Notes: generated from the letters alone by a model not told the origin. A DNA stretch of 64,000 nucleotides from Vibrio sp. 16 (GCF_963681195.1 NZ_OY808997.1:1984001-2048000); one strand, 5' to 3'; shown: positions 52,912 to 63,645, counted from the stretch's first letter. Translations and numbers: made by a program.

Positions 52912-54480
52912 TTACGCGTTTAAATACGCAAAGTAGTCGGTCAAAAAGTCATCGAAACTGAGCTTATCCGTAGCCTCAACGTCCGCTTGAGCTTTAACCG
53001 AGCGCTCCACTTCTTGTTCCATCTCAGCTTCGCTGTAGGTGCGGTAACGGTGTTCTAGGTGCTGTTGGCGATACTGTTTACCAAATTCACAGCCGACTTT
53101 GCCTAACCCGCCAAAGCGTTTGGTATCTTCGAGTAGCTGGCCAGAGATGGTGAGCTCAGGGTTATCAATCCACTCCAGCAGCTTATAGCAAACCGCCTGA
53201 TACTCATTGCCACCGTTTGCTGCGTCCATCTGCTCAGCGATTTGAGTCAACTCAACAAACACTCGTTTCGCCCAATCTTGCAGACTCAGAATTTCACCTT
53301 TACAGCCGATCTGAAGCTCAAGCCCTGGTTTGCGACCTTCAACAATCACTTTATTCCAGTTCTCGCGCCAACATGCCTGTTCACAGTAATCCATCGGTTC
53401 AGAATCCGACAACGCAGCCCACGCTAAGAATAGATCCAAGAAGCGCACTTGTTCAGCTGTCACGCCAACAGAGCTATATGGATTCACGTCTAGCGAACGA
53501 ACTTCAATGTACTCAACCCCACCACGTGCGAGCGCTTCAGACGGTTTTTCACCGGATTTAGCAACACGTTTTGGTCGAATTGGCGCATACAGCTCATTTT
53601 CGATTTGTAAGACGTTGCTGTTTAGCTGACGATACTCACCGTCAACTTTAACGCCGATCGCTGCGAACTCTTCCGAAGGAGTGCGAATCGCGGTATTTAA
53701 CCCATCGAGATACTCTTCGAGGCTGTTAAAGCCAATTTTCAACGCGCTCTGAGCACTGTTGGTGTAGCCCAAATCACTCATTCGTAATGAAGTCGCATTT
53801 TGTAGGTAAAGCGTGCCACCAATTTTTTCAAACGGCAGCTTTGTTTCTCTACCTTGAATAAACGACGAACAAAGCGCAGGTGAAGCACCAAAGAAGTAAG
53901 GGATTAACCAGCCAAAACGATAGTAGTTTCGGATCAGACCGAAATACGCCTGCGACTTAGTCTGTTGGCGCTCTTGCTCATTTTGCTCTCCGTATAACTG
54001 ATCCCAAAAAGATTCAGGAAACGAGAAATTAAAATGCACACCGGAAATAATCTGCATCAAACTACCGTAACGGTGTTTTAAGCCTTGACGGTAAAGCGTT
54101 TTCATTTTGCCTGAGTTTGAAGAGCCGTATTGCGCAAGGTTAATGTCATCTTCACTCCCCACGAAGCAAGGCATCGACAGCGGCCACATTTTCTCTTCGC
54201 CCAGTTTAGTTTGGGTAAAGTGATGAATGTCTTCTAACTGGGCTGTGAGCGTGTCAATGTCTTTAGACACAGGCGTGATAAACTCAAGCAAAGACTCTGA
54301 GAAATCGGTCGTAATCCAATTGTTCGCGTATGCAGAACCTAGTGATTTAGGGTGGGGCGTCGTTGCAAGGTAACCATCTTGTTGATAACGAAGTGTCTCT
54401 CGCTCAACACCTCGGCCGAAAGATTTGAATACTTCTGGGTTTCGTGCAACTCGCTCAAGTCGCGCAGCAAATTCAGTCAA
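52912..54480 (-). CDS. gshA: Glutamate-cysteine ligase
   Basis: ATP-dependent first step of glutathione synthesis. The proteobacterial GshA type (522 residues, E. coli 518): [12 protein letters not shown] near the N-terminus, [25 protein letters not shown] and [17 protein letters not shown]. The start codon is TTG, as in E. coli gshA, with no strong ribosome-binding site, which suggests low translation. Followed by the lipoprotein gene and luxS; all three relate to sulfur or envelope metabolism. Confidence 0.95.
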   Translation of the reverse strand: MTEFAARLERVARNPEVFKSFGRGVERETLRYQQDGYLATTPHPKSLGSAYANNWITTDFSESLLEFITPVSKDIDTLTAQLEDIHHFTQTKLGEEKMWPLSMPCFVGSEDDINLAQYGSSNSGKMKTLYRQGLKHRYGSLMQIISGVHFNFSFPESFWDQLYGEQNEQERQQTKSQAYFGLIRNYYRFGWLIPYFFGASPALCSSFIQGRETKLPFEKIGGTLYLQNATSLRMSDLGYTNSAQSALKIGFNSLEEYLDGLNTAIRTPSEEFAAIGVKVDGEYRQLNSNVLQIENELYAPIRPKRVAKSGEKPSEALARGGVEYIEVRSLDVNPYSSVGVTAEQVRFLDLFLAWAALSDSEPMDYCEQACWRENWNKVIVEGRKPGLELQIGCKGEILSLQDWAKRVFVELTQIAEQMDAANGGNEYQAVCYKLLEWIDNPELTISGQLLEDTKRFGGLGKVGCEFGKQYRQQHLEHRYRTYSEAEMEQEVERSVKAQADVEATDKLSFDDFLTDYFAYLNA

Positions 54481-54537
54481 AATGAGGTTCGCTTATGTCG
54501 AGGGCCCAGTTCGTACTGAGCCAATCCTATAATTAAT

Positions 54538-54562
54538 AAAGAGTGACTGACGTCACTCTTTT
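54538..54562 (-). terminator. Terminator after the M16 peptidase gene
   Basis: AAAGAGTGAC and GTCACTCTTT form a near-perfect stem, with T-rich flanks on both sides. Confidence 0.75.
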
Positions 54563-54586
54563 TCTTTGCTCTAAGTTATGTGTACT

Positions 54587-57445
54587 CTAGCGGATGATTT
54601 CAAGCTCTTCTATCGGGATTTGCAAACTTTCTAGTTGTGGCCTCAAGGTATTTGCATCACCGACCACAATGATTTGATACTCTTTGGGAGTAAACCACTT
54701 CGCCGACAACTGATCAAGCGTCGATTTTTCAACCGTTTCAACAATCTCATTACGCTGCTTGAGGTAGTCTTCATCCAAGCTGTAAGCAAGGATACTACTT
54801 AACAACTGAGCTTTCTGTGAAGGTGTTTCATACTTCAGAGCATCTTGTTGACCGACCGCCAAGCGTAAAAATTTCATCTCGGCGTCGCTCATGCCTTCCA
54901 AACTGTACTCATTGAGTTCATTTTCAAACTCACGAATCGAGGCTAACGTCGAATCAGCGCGGACTTGCGCAGAAAAGACAATCGCCCCCACCTCTCGGTT
55001 CGCCGCTAAATAACCGCTTGCGCCATAGGTATAACCTTTGTCTTCGCGTAAGTTTTGGTTTAAGCGACTATTAAAGTTACCCGCAAGATTAAAGTTGGCC
55101 AGTTGCGTCAAATACGTTTCGCCTGTGGCATCAAAGGGTAAACCTTGTCGAACAAAACGAACAATGCTTTGAGGCGCGCCGGGCTTATCTACGAGGTAAA
55201 TTTTTTGCTCGCCCGGATCACTCACCAACTGAGGACGCAACAACGGCGCCGCTTTACCCTGCCAGTTTTCGATGAACGCCAATGATTTTTTAATCTGGCG
55301 TTTTGAGATGTCACCCACCACGACAATTTGAGTGCCTTGCGGTGTGTAGTGCGTTCGATAAAACGCTTTCACATCATCAAGCGTTAACGCTTCAACAGAC
55401 TTAGCCGTGCCATCGCTTGGCCTTTGGTAAATAGAACCCGAGAACAACACTTGACGCGTCGCTTGTGAAGCGAGCCAACTTGGTTTTTGGTGCTGATAAA
55501 CTATGCTTTCGAGCATCTGACGTTTATTGCGTTCAAAATCTTGCTGCTTGAAGGCTGGCTCGAAAAGAATTTCTTCCACCAAAGCCAATGTCTGAGGTAG
55601 GTTCTTTTCTAAACTCGATATCGCAATGTTGGTTGTATAGTTGGCAGCATCGATAGAGACCGAACTGCCAAGCTTATCCAATTGCGCTTGCAGTTCTTCA
55701 ACACTAGATTTTAACGTTCCCTCTTGCATCATGGCAGCGGTTAGATTGGCTAAACCTTCCTGACCTTTAGCGACATACCTCTCACCTGCAGGAAGTCGAA
55801 TATTGAGTTGAACCGTCGGCGTTTCATCACTGACTGTTCCAAGCAGTTCAACACCATTGTCAAAGTAGACACTGTACAACTTCGGCATCTGAGCTTTGAC
55901 ACCTTCAGCCACTTGCGGCATGACTGAGCGATCAAACTCATCTACCGGGCGGCGGTACTCGAGATCCGATTCGGTTACTTTCGCGTACTCTGGCAATGTT
56001 CGAGCCGGTGTCACAAAATTTGCCGGCGCTACCGCAAAGTCAGACTTACCTTTTGGTACGACACTTAAGGTCACTTTTTTATGACCATTCACATAGTCTT
56101 TATAGGCTTTCATGACCGATTCAGGTGACACAGATCGGATCCGTTCAAGCTGGCTCTGAAGACGATCAGGTTGATCGAAGAAGGTTTGATTCGAAGCCAA
56201 TTGCGAAACTTTACCTCGAACACTTTGCAGAGCAAACACCGCATCTGCTTCCGCCATACCTGTGATTTGATCTAGACGACTTTGGTCAACGCCTTGCGCT
56301 TCAAACTCATTTAAAGTCTGCATTAACTCTTCATAGAGAGGCTTTAACTGACCTTTCTCTCCCGATGGTGCCATTGCGTAAACATAGAAATTACACGCCA
56401 ACTCAGCACAATCTTGGAACGCACCTGCATCTACCGCTTTTTGCGTTTTGACCAGCTTTTGATACAGCAGGCTGTTTGCCCCACTTCCCAGCACATTAGC
56501 CAGCGCATCTAGAGAGACCTGAGTTTCTTCACCACGATAAGTAGTAGGCCACCCAACCACAACCATCGGCTGCTGAATACGATCTTGCAAAGTAATATAA
56601 CGGTCTTCTGTCAAGACAGCTGGTTGCTTAGGAGCCTTGTCTACCTCAGGACCAGTAGGAATTGAGCCAAAGTATTTGTTCACCCATTCCAGCGTTTGAT
56701 CAACATCGAGATCACCGCCAATGGTGAGTACCGCATTATTTGGGCCATACCAACGCAAGAAAAAGGCTTTAAGATCGTTAACGTCAACACGATCTAAATC
56801 TTCCACATAGCCAATGGTTTGCCATGAGTATGGATGACCTTCCGGATACATGGCTTCGCCAATCTTTTCCCACATTAAACCATAGGGTCTATTGTCATAA
56901 TTCTGCGCACGCTCATTCTTAACGGTATCGCGCTGAATTTCGAATTTGCGTTGCGAAACAGCATCAAGCAAGAAGCCCATGCGATCGGATTCCAACCACA
57001 ACATCTTCTCGAGTTGATTGGAGGGAACCGTTTCAAAATAGTTGGTTCTGTCGCGATTCGTGGTCCCGTTCAGTGTGCCACCCGCTTCGGTAATAATTTT
57101 AAAGTGCTCTTGGTCACCGACATGCTCGCTGCCCTGAAACATCATATGCTCAAAGAAATGCGCAAAGCCTGACTTACCAATTTCTTCACGTGCAGAACCA
57201 ACGTGATAAGTCACATCCACATGAACGAGAGGATCAGAGTCATCAGGAGATAGGATAACCGTCAACCCGTTGTCGAGTTTGTATTTGGAATAGGGAATCA
57301 TCGCTTTGCCAGGCTGAGGATCGACCTCTTCAATCAAGGTGACCCCTTCCGGTAGCGATGAGAATAGAGAGACAGAAGGAAGGTTGCTAGTTGAGCAACC
57401 GTAAAGAGCGACGAGAGAAAACGCACCAAGCCAGATTTTTCTCAT
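54587..57445 (-). CDS. M16-family (pitrilysin-type) zinc metallopeptidase, lipoprotein
   Basis: 952 residues with a lipoprotein signal (LVALYGC, Cys17). The inverted zinc motif HFFEH is at residues 96-100 with the distal Glu in KNERAQNYDNRPYG, so the N-terminal half is catalytic. The C-terminal half is a second M16 repeat lacking the motif (YGASGYLAANREVGAIVF), as expected. It probably degrades peptides in the periplasm. Encoded upstream of gshA on the same strand, separated by a terminator. Confidence 0.93.
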   Translation of the reverse strand: MRKIWLGAFSLVALYGCSTSNLPSVSLFSSLPEGVTLIEEVDPQPGKAMIPYSKYKLDNGLTVILSPDDSDPLVHVDVTYHVGSAREEIGKSGFAHFFEHMMFQGSEHVGDQEHFKIITEAGGTLNGTTNRDRTNYFETVPSNQLEKMLWLESDRMGFLLDAVSQRKFEIQRDTVKNERAQNYDNRPYGLMWEKIGEAMYPEGHPYSWQTIGYVEDLDRVDVNDLKAFFLRWYGPNNAVLTIGGDLDVDQTLEWVNKYFGSIPTGPEVDKAPKQPAVLTEDRYITLQDRIQQPMVVVGWPTTYRGEETQVSLDALANVLGSGANSLLYQKLVKTQKAVDAGAFQDCAELACNFYVYAMAPSGEKGQLKPLYEELMQTLNEFEAQGVDQSRLDQITGMAEADAVFALQSVRGKVSQLASNQTFFDQPDRLQSQLERIRSVSPESVMKAYKDYVNGHKKVTLSVVPKGKSDFAVAPANFVTPARTLPEYAKVTESDLEYRRPVDEFDRSVMPQVAEGVKAQMPKLYSVYFDNGVELLGTVSDETPTVQLNIRLPAGERYVAKGQEGLANLTAAMMQEGTLKSSVEELQAQLDKLGSSVSIDAANYTTNIAISSLEKNLPQTLALVEEILFEPAFKQQDFERNKRQMLESIVYQHQKPSWLASQATRQVLFSGSIYQRPSDGTAKSVEALTLDDVKAFYRTHYTPQGTQIVVVGDISKRQIKKSLAFIENWQGKAAPLLRPQLVSDPGEQKIYLVDKPGAPQSIVRFVRQGLPFDATGETYLTQLANFNLAGNFNSRLNQNLREDKGYTYGASGYLAANREVGAIVFSAQVRADSTLASIREFENELNEYSLEGMSDAEMKFLRLAVGQQDALKYETPSQKAQLLSSILAYSLDEDYLKQRNEIVETVEKSTLDQLSAKWFTPKEYQIIVVGDANTLRPQLESLQIPIEELEIIR

Positions 57446-57454
57446 AACTTCCCC

Positions 57455-57916
57455 TTAGAAAAAACCAAAATAAATGGCGGCAAGTAGACTGTACCGGAAA
57501 GCTTTACCTATTAAGACAAGCCAGAAACAAGGCCAGAAACGCATACGTAGCCAACCCGCAGCCAAACAAAGAGGGTCGCCAATGATTGGCAACCAACTGA
57601 AAAATAGAGACCAGTAGCCATATTTACTCAACCACTGTAATGCTTTATGACCATGCTTTTCGTTTTGAGTTCGATTAGGCAACCACCAACCAATCCAATA
57701 GTTGGTCAAACCACCTAATGTATTACCCAAGGTCGCGACAAGAATGATGGAAAACGTAGAAAATTGATTCAGACTAAGCGCAGCGAGCAGCCCCGCTTCA
57801 GAGCCCCCTGGAAGCAAGGTGGCACTGAGAAACCCCGTAATGAACAAGACCCAAAGTGCCGAATCGGAAAACCATAGTGCGATAGATTGGAAGGAGGCAT
57901 TAAATGCCTCTAGCAT
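57455..57916 (-). CDS. yqaA: YqaA-family (DedA/VTT-like) membrane protein
   Basis: 153 residues. LSATLLPGGSEAGLLAAL and NTLGGLTNYWIGWWLP carry the DedA-like E/G-rich re-entrant motif, and WLPIIGDPLCLAAGWLRM is the second conserved loop. Related proteins are implicated in lipid flipping and membrane homeostasis; this short form is uncharacterised. It overlaps the oxidoreductase gene by 7 bases, so they are probably translationally coupled. Confidence 0.9.
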   Translation of the reverse strand: MLEAFNASFQSIALWFSDSALWVLFITGFLSATLLPGGSEAGLLAALSLNQFSTFSIILVATLGNTLGGLTNYWIGWWLPNRTQNEKHGHKALQWLSKYGYWSLFFSWLPIIGDPLCLAAGWLRMRFWPCFWLVLIGKAFRYSLLAAIYFGFF

Positions 57917-58860
57917 TGCATATCAAGCAAAACCTTGCCCCGCGTGTGTCCAGTTTCTATTTGCTTGTGAGCCTCAGAAACTTGATCCATAGGATAAATC
58001 TTGAAGATCTCTGTTTTTAATAAGCCAACACTGACCATATAGAGCAACGCATCAAGTTGTTCCGGATTAGGGTCAACCAACATGCCGGTCGCTTCAAAGC
58101 CCAGTAGCTTCGCTTTCTCACATATAAGCTCTGCGCTTAAGGTCGGCACTGTGACAACTTTAGCGCCATCTTTCAAGCATTTAAGCGCATCTAAAGCCGC
58201 ATCACCTCCAACCAAGTCAATCAGAGCATCCGCTTCTTCAACACGTTCTGACACAGGCGCAAATTGGTAATTAACCGCATGAGCACCAAGCGTCGCCATG
58301 TAGTCTAAATTGGACTCGCTGCACGTCGTAAACACTTCTGCTTTCGCGGCAACCGCAACTTGGATTGCTATATGGCCAACACCACCTGCGCCCGCGAGTA
58401 CAAGCACTCTGTCTCCCTCTTTAACACCCGCCTTATCCAGCGCTTGAATCGCGGTCTGACCGGCAAGAGGCAATGCTGCCGCTGCTTCTAGTGTAATGGA
58501 ATCAGGCACAAGGCTCAGTTCTGTTTCAGGAACAGCAATGTATTGGCTGTAACCGCCACCTTGCAAAGGGAAACCGACAAAACCGGCAACTTTATCTCCT
58601 TGGCTAAATCGTTCCGTTTGCTCACCACATTGGACAATTTCACCCGCTATGTCGTAACCCGGAACCCAAGGTAAATTATCTTTGTTTTCGGACGCAGCCC
58701 AACCAAGACCCGCGCGTGTTTTCACATCGATAGGGTTAACACCAGCAAAAGCGACTCTGACAAGTACTTCACCCGCTTTAGGCTGAGGAACCGCAGATGA
58801 CTGGATGACCAATACTTCTGGCCCACCGAATTGAGATATTGCGATTTGTTTGTTTTCCAT
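57910..58860 (-). CDS. Quinone-oxidoreductase-like (MDR, zinc-free) NADPH enzyme
   Basis: 316 residues of the medium-chain dehydrogenase fold. GVNPIDVKTR replaces the usual zinc-ligand segment, and the NADP loop AGAGGVGHIAIQVA is intact. Members reduce quinones or enones; the substrate is not evident. Start at 58860 (MENKQIAISQFG); the frame runs further upstream into the oad terminator. Confidence 0.88.
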   Translation of the reverse strand: MENKQIAISQFGGPEVLVIQSSAVPQPKAGEVLVRVAFAGVNPIDVKTRAGLGWAASENKDNLPWVPGYDIAGEIVQCGEQTERFSQGDKVAGFVGFPLQGGGYSQYIAVPETELSLVPDSITLEAAAALPLAGQTAIQALDKAGVKEGDRVLVLAGAGGVGHIAIQVAVAAKAEVFTTCSESNLDYMATLGAHAVNYQFAPVSERVEEADALIDLVGGDAALDALKCLKDGAKVVTVPTLSAELICEKAKLLGFEATGMLVDPNPEQLDALLYMVSVGLLKTEIFKIYPMDQVSEAHKQIETGHTRGKVLLDMQC

Positions 58861-58881
58861 TTCATGATTTCCCTGTCGATA

Positions 58882-58909
58882 GCAAAAAGGGATGCTAAAG
58901 CATCCCTTT
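58882..58909 (-). terminator. oadGAB operon terminator
   Basis: AAAGGGATGC and GCATCCCTTT form a 10-bp perfect stem with a 4-base loop and five T on the minus strand. Confidence 0.92.
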
Positions 58910-58977
58910 GAATATATACCATTTATTGCTATCAAGTTAACCGATCGATTTCAAATTAACCAACAACTAACCGAGCA

Positions 58978-60108
58978 TTAGCCGACAAGCGCCAACAAGA
59001 TACCCGCAGCAACAGCAGAACCCAGAACCCCAGCCACGTTGGGACCCATCGCATGCATGAGCAAGAAGTTTTGTGGATTGGCTTCAAGGCCAACCTTATT
59101 GACCACACGAGCCGCCATTGGTACCGCCGATACACCCGCAGCGCCAATAAGTGGATTTATATCCTCTTTAGAGAACTTGTTAAGCAGCTTAGCCATCAAA
59201 ACACCGCCAGCGGTACCGATACTAAAGGCAACCGCACCAAGAGCAAGAATACCGAGCGTCTCAACGTTTAAGAACTCTTCCGCTTGTAGCTTCGAACCCA
59301 CCCCCAGACCAAGGAAGATCGTGACGATGTTGATCAACTCATTCTGAGCGGTTTTCGATAGGCGATCCACGACACCCGCTTCGCGCATCAAGTTACCCAA
59401 ACAGAACATGCCCACCAGTGGTGTTGCGGAAGGTAAGAACAAAATCGTCATCAACAACACCGCGAGTGGGAATAAGATCTTCTCTACTTTCCCCACATGA
59501 CGAAGTTGAGCCATCTGGATCTTACGCTCTTCTGGTGATGTTAGCGCCTTCATAATAGGTGGCTGAATGATCGGAACCAACGCCATGTAGCTGTATGCTG
59601 CAACCGCGATGGCACCCAATAAATCAGGAGATAACTGGCTCGCCAAGAAGATCGCCGTTGGTCCATCTGCACCACCAATGATCGCAATTGACGCTGCATC
59701 TGGCATACTAAATTCCATGCCAGGTACATAGTTGAGTAGAATCGCCCCAAATAGAGTGGCAAAGATCCCAAACTGAGCCGCCGCGCCCAACCATAGCGTT
59801 TTCGGGTTTGCAATCAAGGCACCAAAGTCCGTCATTGCTCCTACACCCATGAAGATCAACAGCGGGAATATACCTGATTCAATACCAACGTAGTATACAT
59901 AGTAAAGTAGCCCACCTTCTTCGGTGAATCCTGCGTTGGGAATGTTCGCTAAAATCGCGCCAAAGCCAATCGGCAGCAGAAGTAAGGGCTCGAAGCCCTT
60001 ACGTATCGCCAAGAATAGCAAAGCACAGCCAACCAAGATCATACAGATCTGGCCAAACTCAAAGTTAGCGATCCCTGTTTCTGACCAAAGGGTCATTAAT
60101 CCTTCCAT
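58978..60108 (-). CDS. oadB: Oxaloacetate decarboxylase Na+ pump, beta subunit
   Basis: Membrane subunit that couples decarboxylation of carboxybiotin to export of Na+. 376 residues, about nine membrane segments; the Na+-site motif [10 protein letters not shown] is in mid-protein, and [13 protein letters not shown] and [11 protein letters not shown] are conserved. It starts 9 bases after oadA. The encoded complex lies in the inner membrane and energises Na+-dependent processes of vibrios. Confidence 0.95.
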   Translation of the reverse strand: MEGLMTLWSETGIANFEFGQICMILVGCALLFLAIRKGFEPLLLLPIGFGAILANIPNAGFTEEGGLLYYVYYVGIESGIFPLLIFMGVGAMTDFGALIANPKTLWLGAAAQFGIFATLFGAILLNYVPGMEFSMPDAASIAIIGGADGPTAIFLASQLSPDLLGAIAVAAYSYMALVPIIQPPIMKALTSPEERKIQMAQLRHVGKVEKILFPLAVLLMTILFLPSATPLVGMFCLGNLMREAGVVDRLSKTAQNELINIVTIFLGLGVGSKLQAEEFLNVETLGILALGAVAFSIGTAGGVLMAKLLNKFSKEDINPLIGAAGVSAVPMAARVVNKVGLEANPQNFLLMHAMGPNVAGVLGSAVAAGILLALVG

Positions 60109-60117
60109 GGTACTCCC

Positions 60118-61905
60118 TTACGCTAGGCTGATCAGCGGTGCGCCTACAGTGACGGAATCGCCTTCTTTAACGTGAAGATCTTGCACAATACCACCGCGGG
60201 CAGCACGTACTTCTGTTTCCATCTTCATCGCTTCAAGGATCAACAGCACATCGCCTTCAGCAACTTGAGATCCATTTTGGACGTTTACTTTGAATATGTT
60301 ACCCGCTAGAGGAGCTGGAACGACTTCAGAGTTGCCGGCTGGTGCAGAAGGCGCTGGCGCAGCTTGTGGTGCCGATGCTTGAGCTGGAGCGACTGACGTC
60401 AACTGCCCCTGAGGACCCACTTCCACATCGTATACTTGACCGTCCACCTTAACGCTGTAAGTCTCAATTCCGCCCTGTGCAGGTTGAGCAACTGGAGCAG
60501 ATGAAGGTGTTTCCTCTAGCCATGGTGCCGGCTCAAAGGCTTCAGGATTACGACGATTTTTGAGGAATTTAAGCCCTACTTGAGGGAACAACGCGTACGT
60601 GAGGACATCATCAACCGTATCTTCAGCCAGAGAAATGCCTTCTTCTTTCGCTTTGCTTAGGAGTTCATCCGTTAGGGTGTTAAGCTCTGCATCCAGCAAA
60701 TCAGCAGGACGGCATGTGATCGCTTCACCACCGTCAAGCACTTTTGCTTGAAGCGCCGCGTTTACCTCAGCCGGTGCTGCGCCATATTCGCCTTTAAGAA
60801 CACCTGCGGTTTCTTTAGTAATACTCTTATAGCGCTCGCCAGTTAGAACATTGATTACTGCTTGAGTACCAACAATTTGCGAAGTTGGCGTCACTAGTGG
60901 GATGTAACCTAGATCTTGGCGTACGCGAGGGATCTCTTCCAATACTTCATCAAGCTTATCCGCCGCACCTTGCTCTTTAAGCTGACCTTCCATGTTCGTC
61001 AGCATGCCACCCGGAACTTGGGCGATTAAGATACGTGAGTCGACACCTTTTAACTGACCTTCAAACTTAGCATACTTCTTACGAACTTCGCGGAAGTAAG
61101 CGGCAATAGGCTCAATTTGGTCAAGCTTAAGATTGGTATCTCGCTCAGTGCCTTGTAGCATTGCAACCACTGTTTCTGTTGGCGTGTGACCATAGGTGCA
61201 GCTCATCGATGAGATTGCTGTATCCAGAATATCCACGCCTGCTTCTACGGCTTTGACAGCCGTCGCAGTAGATAAGCCTGTTGTTGCATGACAATGAAGC
61301 GCTAAAGGGATGTCAGTAGAAGATTTGATTCGAGTAATTAACTCTTCCGCTTCATAAGGTTTAAGCAAACCAGACATATCTTTGATACACAAAGAGTGAC
61401 AGCCCAAGTCTTCAAGACGTTTGGCAAGATCAACCCAAGTATCAGTATTGTGCACTGGGCTTGTGGTGTAAGAGAGCGTACCTTGAGCGTGTGCACCGAC
61501 ATCAACGGCGGCTTTGACTGCCTTTTCAAAGTTACGGACATCATTCATCGCATCAAAGATACGGAATACATCCATACCATTGGCGTGAGCACGTTCAACA
61601 AACTTCTCTACCACATCGTCAGCGTAGTGACGGTAACCCAATAGGTTTTGACCACGCAACAGCATTTGCATTGGGGTATTCGGCATTGCTTTTTTAAGCT
61701 CGCGTAGACGCTCCCATGGGTCTTCTCCCAAGAAACGAATACACGCATCAAACGTTGCTCCGCCCCAAGTCTCAAGAGACCAATAGCCTACTTTGTCCAG
61801 CTCTGCTGCAATCGGTAACATATCTTCAAGACGCATACGTGTCGCAAACAGCGATTGATGGGCGTCACGAAGAACCACGTCGGTTAAAGCTAGTGGTTTT
61901 GACAT
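60118..61905 (-). CDS. oadA: Oxaloacetate decarboxylase, alpha subunit (biotinylated)
   Basis: 595 residues. N-terminal carboxyltransferase TIM barrel ([32 protein letters not shown]), then a linker rich in Ala and Pro, then a biotinyl domain with EAMKMETEV; the biotin Lys is Lys561, 35 residues from the C-terminus. It carboxylates biotin from oxaloacetate. Start at 61905, with AAGGAG 9 bases upstream, rather than the ATG 6 bases earlier. Confidence 0.96.
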   Translation of the reverse strand: MSKPLALTDVVLRDAHQSLFATRMRLEDMLPIAAELDKVGYWSLETWGGATFDACIRFLGEDPWERLRELKKAMPNTPMQMLLRGQNLLGYRHYADDVVEKFVERAHANGMDVFRIFDAMNDVRNFEKAVKAAVDVGAHAQGTLSYTTSPVHNTDTWVDLAKRLEDLGCHSLCIKDMSGLLKPYEAEELITRIKSSTDIPLALHCHATTGLSTATAVKAVEAGVDILDTAISSMSCTYGHTPTETVVAMLQGTERDTNLKLDQIEPIAAYFREVRKKYAKFEGQLKGVDSRILIAQVPGGMLTNMEGQLKEQGAADKLDEVLEEIPRVRQDLGYIPLVTPTSQIVGTQAVINVLTGERYKSITKETAGVLKGEYGAAPAEVNAALQAKVLDGGEAITCRPADLLDAELNTLTDELLSKAKEEGISLAEDTVDDVLTYALFPQVGLKFLKNRRNPEAFEPAPWLEETPSSAPVAQPAQGGIETYSVKVDGQVYDVEVGPQGQLTSVAPAQASAPQAAPAPSAPAGNSEVVPAPLAGNIFKVNVQNGSQVAEGDVLLILEAMKMETEVRAARGGIVQDLHVKEGDSVTVGAPLISLA

Positions 61906-61937
61906 GCTCATTAACTCCTTTTAATCCATTTCAAATG

Positions 61938-62195
61938 CTATTTAGCTGTAGAGGTACGATACTGGTGTACTGCAGCAGAGATTGCCGCCACGACCTTTGG
62001 GCTAACAGCAGAAGAGGTTGGTTGAACTTTATTATTTTGATTTGGGGTGGCGATCGGCTCTGGTACTTCTTCAGGCACCAGCTTCGACATTAGCCGAACG
62101 AGATAAACAAGAATAGTGAGGAATAGAAACACCACAACCATGCCCGTAAGCATCATGGTCGCAGCATCTACTAGCAGGCTTCCAATATTATCCAT
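61938..62195 (-). CDS. oadG: Oxaloacetate decarboxylase, gamma subunit
   Basis: 85-residue assembly subunit: one membrane helix (about residues 14-36, MMLTGMVVVFLFLTILVYLVRLM), then a Pro-rich linker and a basic C-terminal tail. It binds the zinc/alpha subunit and holds the complex together. First gene of the oadG-oadA-oadB operon. Confidence 0.93.
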   Translation of the reverse strand: MDNIGSLLVDAATMMLTGMVVVFLFLTILVYLVRLMSKLVPEEVPEPIATPNQNNKVQPTSSAVSPKVVAAISAAVHQYRTSTAK

Positions 62196-62230
62196 TTTTG
62201 CATCCTTTCTTTGTCATCCTGACAAGGGAC

Positions 62231-62291
62231 TAGGTAAACTATGCGGACTTCTTGTCCAATTTACCTAAACATGTCCAATTTTTCGTTGGAC
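62231..62291 (-). promoter_or_regulatory. Hairpin-rich leader of oadGAB
   Basis: On the minus strand two hairpins precede oadG: GTCCAA/TTGGAC (62273-62291), and an 8-bp perfect TAGGTAAA/TTTACCTA (62231-62267) enclosing an inner GGAC/GTCC. No T-run follows, so they are not simple terminators. The remaining gap, 62292-62594, has no gene that I can see. Confidence 0.45.
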
Positions 62292-62594
62292 GTCTTCGAT
62301 CAGGACGAGCTTTGTGATCCCGACAAGAGGTCTAGGATTATCTCGATTGGTTAAACTTTGTCAATTTTGTTTAAAGCAGTCTTGATGATAATGCACATAT
62401 CTAAGGGTTAATACGTCATACAAGTCACATAAATCTGCAATATCAGTTTAATCAAGGATAAATAACTGCTGTTTTTCAGACGTTATTTCAAATACGAGGA
62501 GAATACTGCGATAGGGTTAATATTTCCCAAAAAAGCCCTTAAGAAACATTAAGTTGTAAATTGAGAGTTAAACATTTGATAATGAAATGTTAAT

Positions 62595-62627
62595 AAAAAA
62601 GCCCTGCTATTGCTAGCAGGGCTTTCT
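62595..62627 (-). terminator. Terminator of the csrA-tRNA cluster
   Basis: AAGCCCTGCTA/TAGCAGGGCTT stem with a 4-base loop and six T on the minus strand, just past the last tRNA-Arg. Confidence 0.9.
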
Positions 62628-62634
62628 CAAAGAG

Positions 62635-62711
62635 TGGCGCGTCCTGGAGGATTCGAACCTCCGACCGCCTGGTTCGTAGCCAGGTACTCTATCCAGCTGA
62701 GCTAAGGACGC
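62635..62711 (-). tRNA. tRNA-Arg (ACG), copy 5 of the tandem array
   Basis: 77 nt with CCA; anticodon loop CTACGAA gives ACG. It is the last tRNA before the terminator. Confidence 0.97.
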
Positions 62712-62776
62712 GCAGTTTTCGATATCAACGTCTGTTAATACCAGGATTCCAATCTATACAAAGGAAACCCAAAGAG

Positions 62777-62853
62777 TGGCGCGTCCTGGAGGATTCGAAC
62801 CTCCGACCGCCTGGTTCGTAGCCAGGTACTCTATCCAGCTGAGCTAAGGACGC
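62777..62853 (-). tRNA. tRNA-Arg (ACG), copy 4 of the tandem array
   Basis: Same 77-nt sequence as its neighbours, anticodon ACG, CCA encoded. Confidence 0.97.
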
Positions 62854-62918
62854 GCAGTTTTCGATATCAACGTCTGTTAATACCAGGATTCCAATTTATA
62901 CAAAGGAAACCTAAAGAG

Positions 62919-62995
62919 TGGCGCGTCCTGGAGGATTCGAACCTCCGACCGCCTGGTTCGTAGCCAGGTACTCTATCCAGCTGAGCTAAGGACGC
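62919..62995 (-). tRNA. tRNA-Arg (ACG), copy 3 of the tandem array
   Basis: Same 77-nt sequence, anticodon ACG, CCA encoded. Confidence 0.97.
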
Positions 62996-63060
62996 GCAGT
63001 TTTTGATATCGACTTCTGTCAATATCAGGATTCCAATCTATACAAAGGAAACCTAAAGAG

Positions 63061-63137
63061 TGGCGCGTCCTGGAGGATTCGAACCTCCGACCGCCTGGTT
63101 CGTAGCCAGGTACTCTATCCAGCTGAGCTAAGGACGC
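63061..63137 (-). tRNA. tRNA-Arg (ACG), copy 2 of the tandem array
   Basis: Same 77-nt sequence, anticodon ACG, CCA encoded. Confidence 0.97.
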
Positions 63138-63202
63138 GCAGTTTTTGATATTGACTTCTGTCAATATCAGGATTCCAATCTATACAAAGGAAACCTAAAG
63201 AG

Positions 63203-63279
63203 TGGCGCGTCCTGGAGGATTCGAACCTCCGACCGCCTGGTTCGTAGCCAGGTACTCTATCCAGCTGAGCTAAGGACGC
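63203..63279 (-). tRNA. tRNA-Arg (ACG), copy 1 of the tandem array
   Basis: Same 77-nt sequence, anticodon ACG. It follows a tRNA-Ser by 96 bp. Confidence 0.97.
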
Positions 63280-63375
63280 GCAATGTTCTCTAAAACGAGA
63301 GGTGTGAAGTATATCACACTAGTTCTTTGAAACAACAGGGCTTTAAAACAAAAAAATTGGCCATAAGCCAATTAA

Positions 63376-63468
63376 TGGCGGTGAGGGAGGGATTCGAACC
63401 CTCGATACGGTATCAAGCCGTATACTCCCTTAGCAGGGGAGCGCCTTCAGCCTCTCGGCCACCTCACC
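63376..63468 (-). tRNA. tRNA-Ser (GCT), second copy
   Basis: 93 nt with long variable arm and CCA; anticodon loop CTGCTAA gives GCT. Identical to the copy at 63646. Confidence 0.97.
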
Positions 63469-63493
63469 GTTTTATTCCCTGGTAAGGAAATTA

Positions 63494-63570
63494 TGGCGCG
63501 TCCTGGAGGATTCGAACCTCCGACCGCCTGGTTCGTAGCCAGGTACTCTATCCAGCTGAGCTAAGGACGC
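63494..63570 (-). tRNA. tRNA-Arg (ACG), separate copy between the two tRNA-Ser genes
   Basis: 77 nt, anticodon ACG, identical body to the tandem copies but with unrelated flanks. Confidence 0.97.
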
Positions 63571-63645
63571 GCTATGCTTTCTTGCTACAGAAAGTTGTTT
63601 TAAAGCTGTTCCGAAGAACTGTTCTTCTATAAGAAGAAGCAAGAA

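Larger units (their letters stand above)
62635..63279 (-). repeat. Five tandem tRNA-Arg units, exact 142-bp period
   Basis: The 3' ends fall at 62635, 62777, 62919, 63061 and 63203, all 142 bp apart, with near-identical spacers of 65 bp. Each spacer holds a hairpin whose arms vary together (GATATTGAC/GTCAATATC in one copy, ATCAAC/GTTAAT forms in others). Confidence 0.9.
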
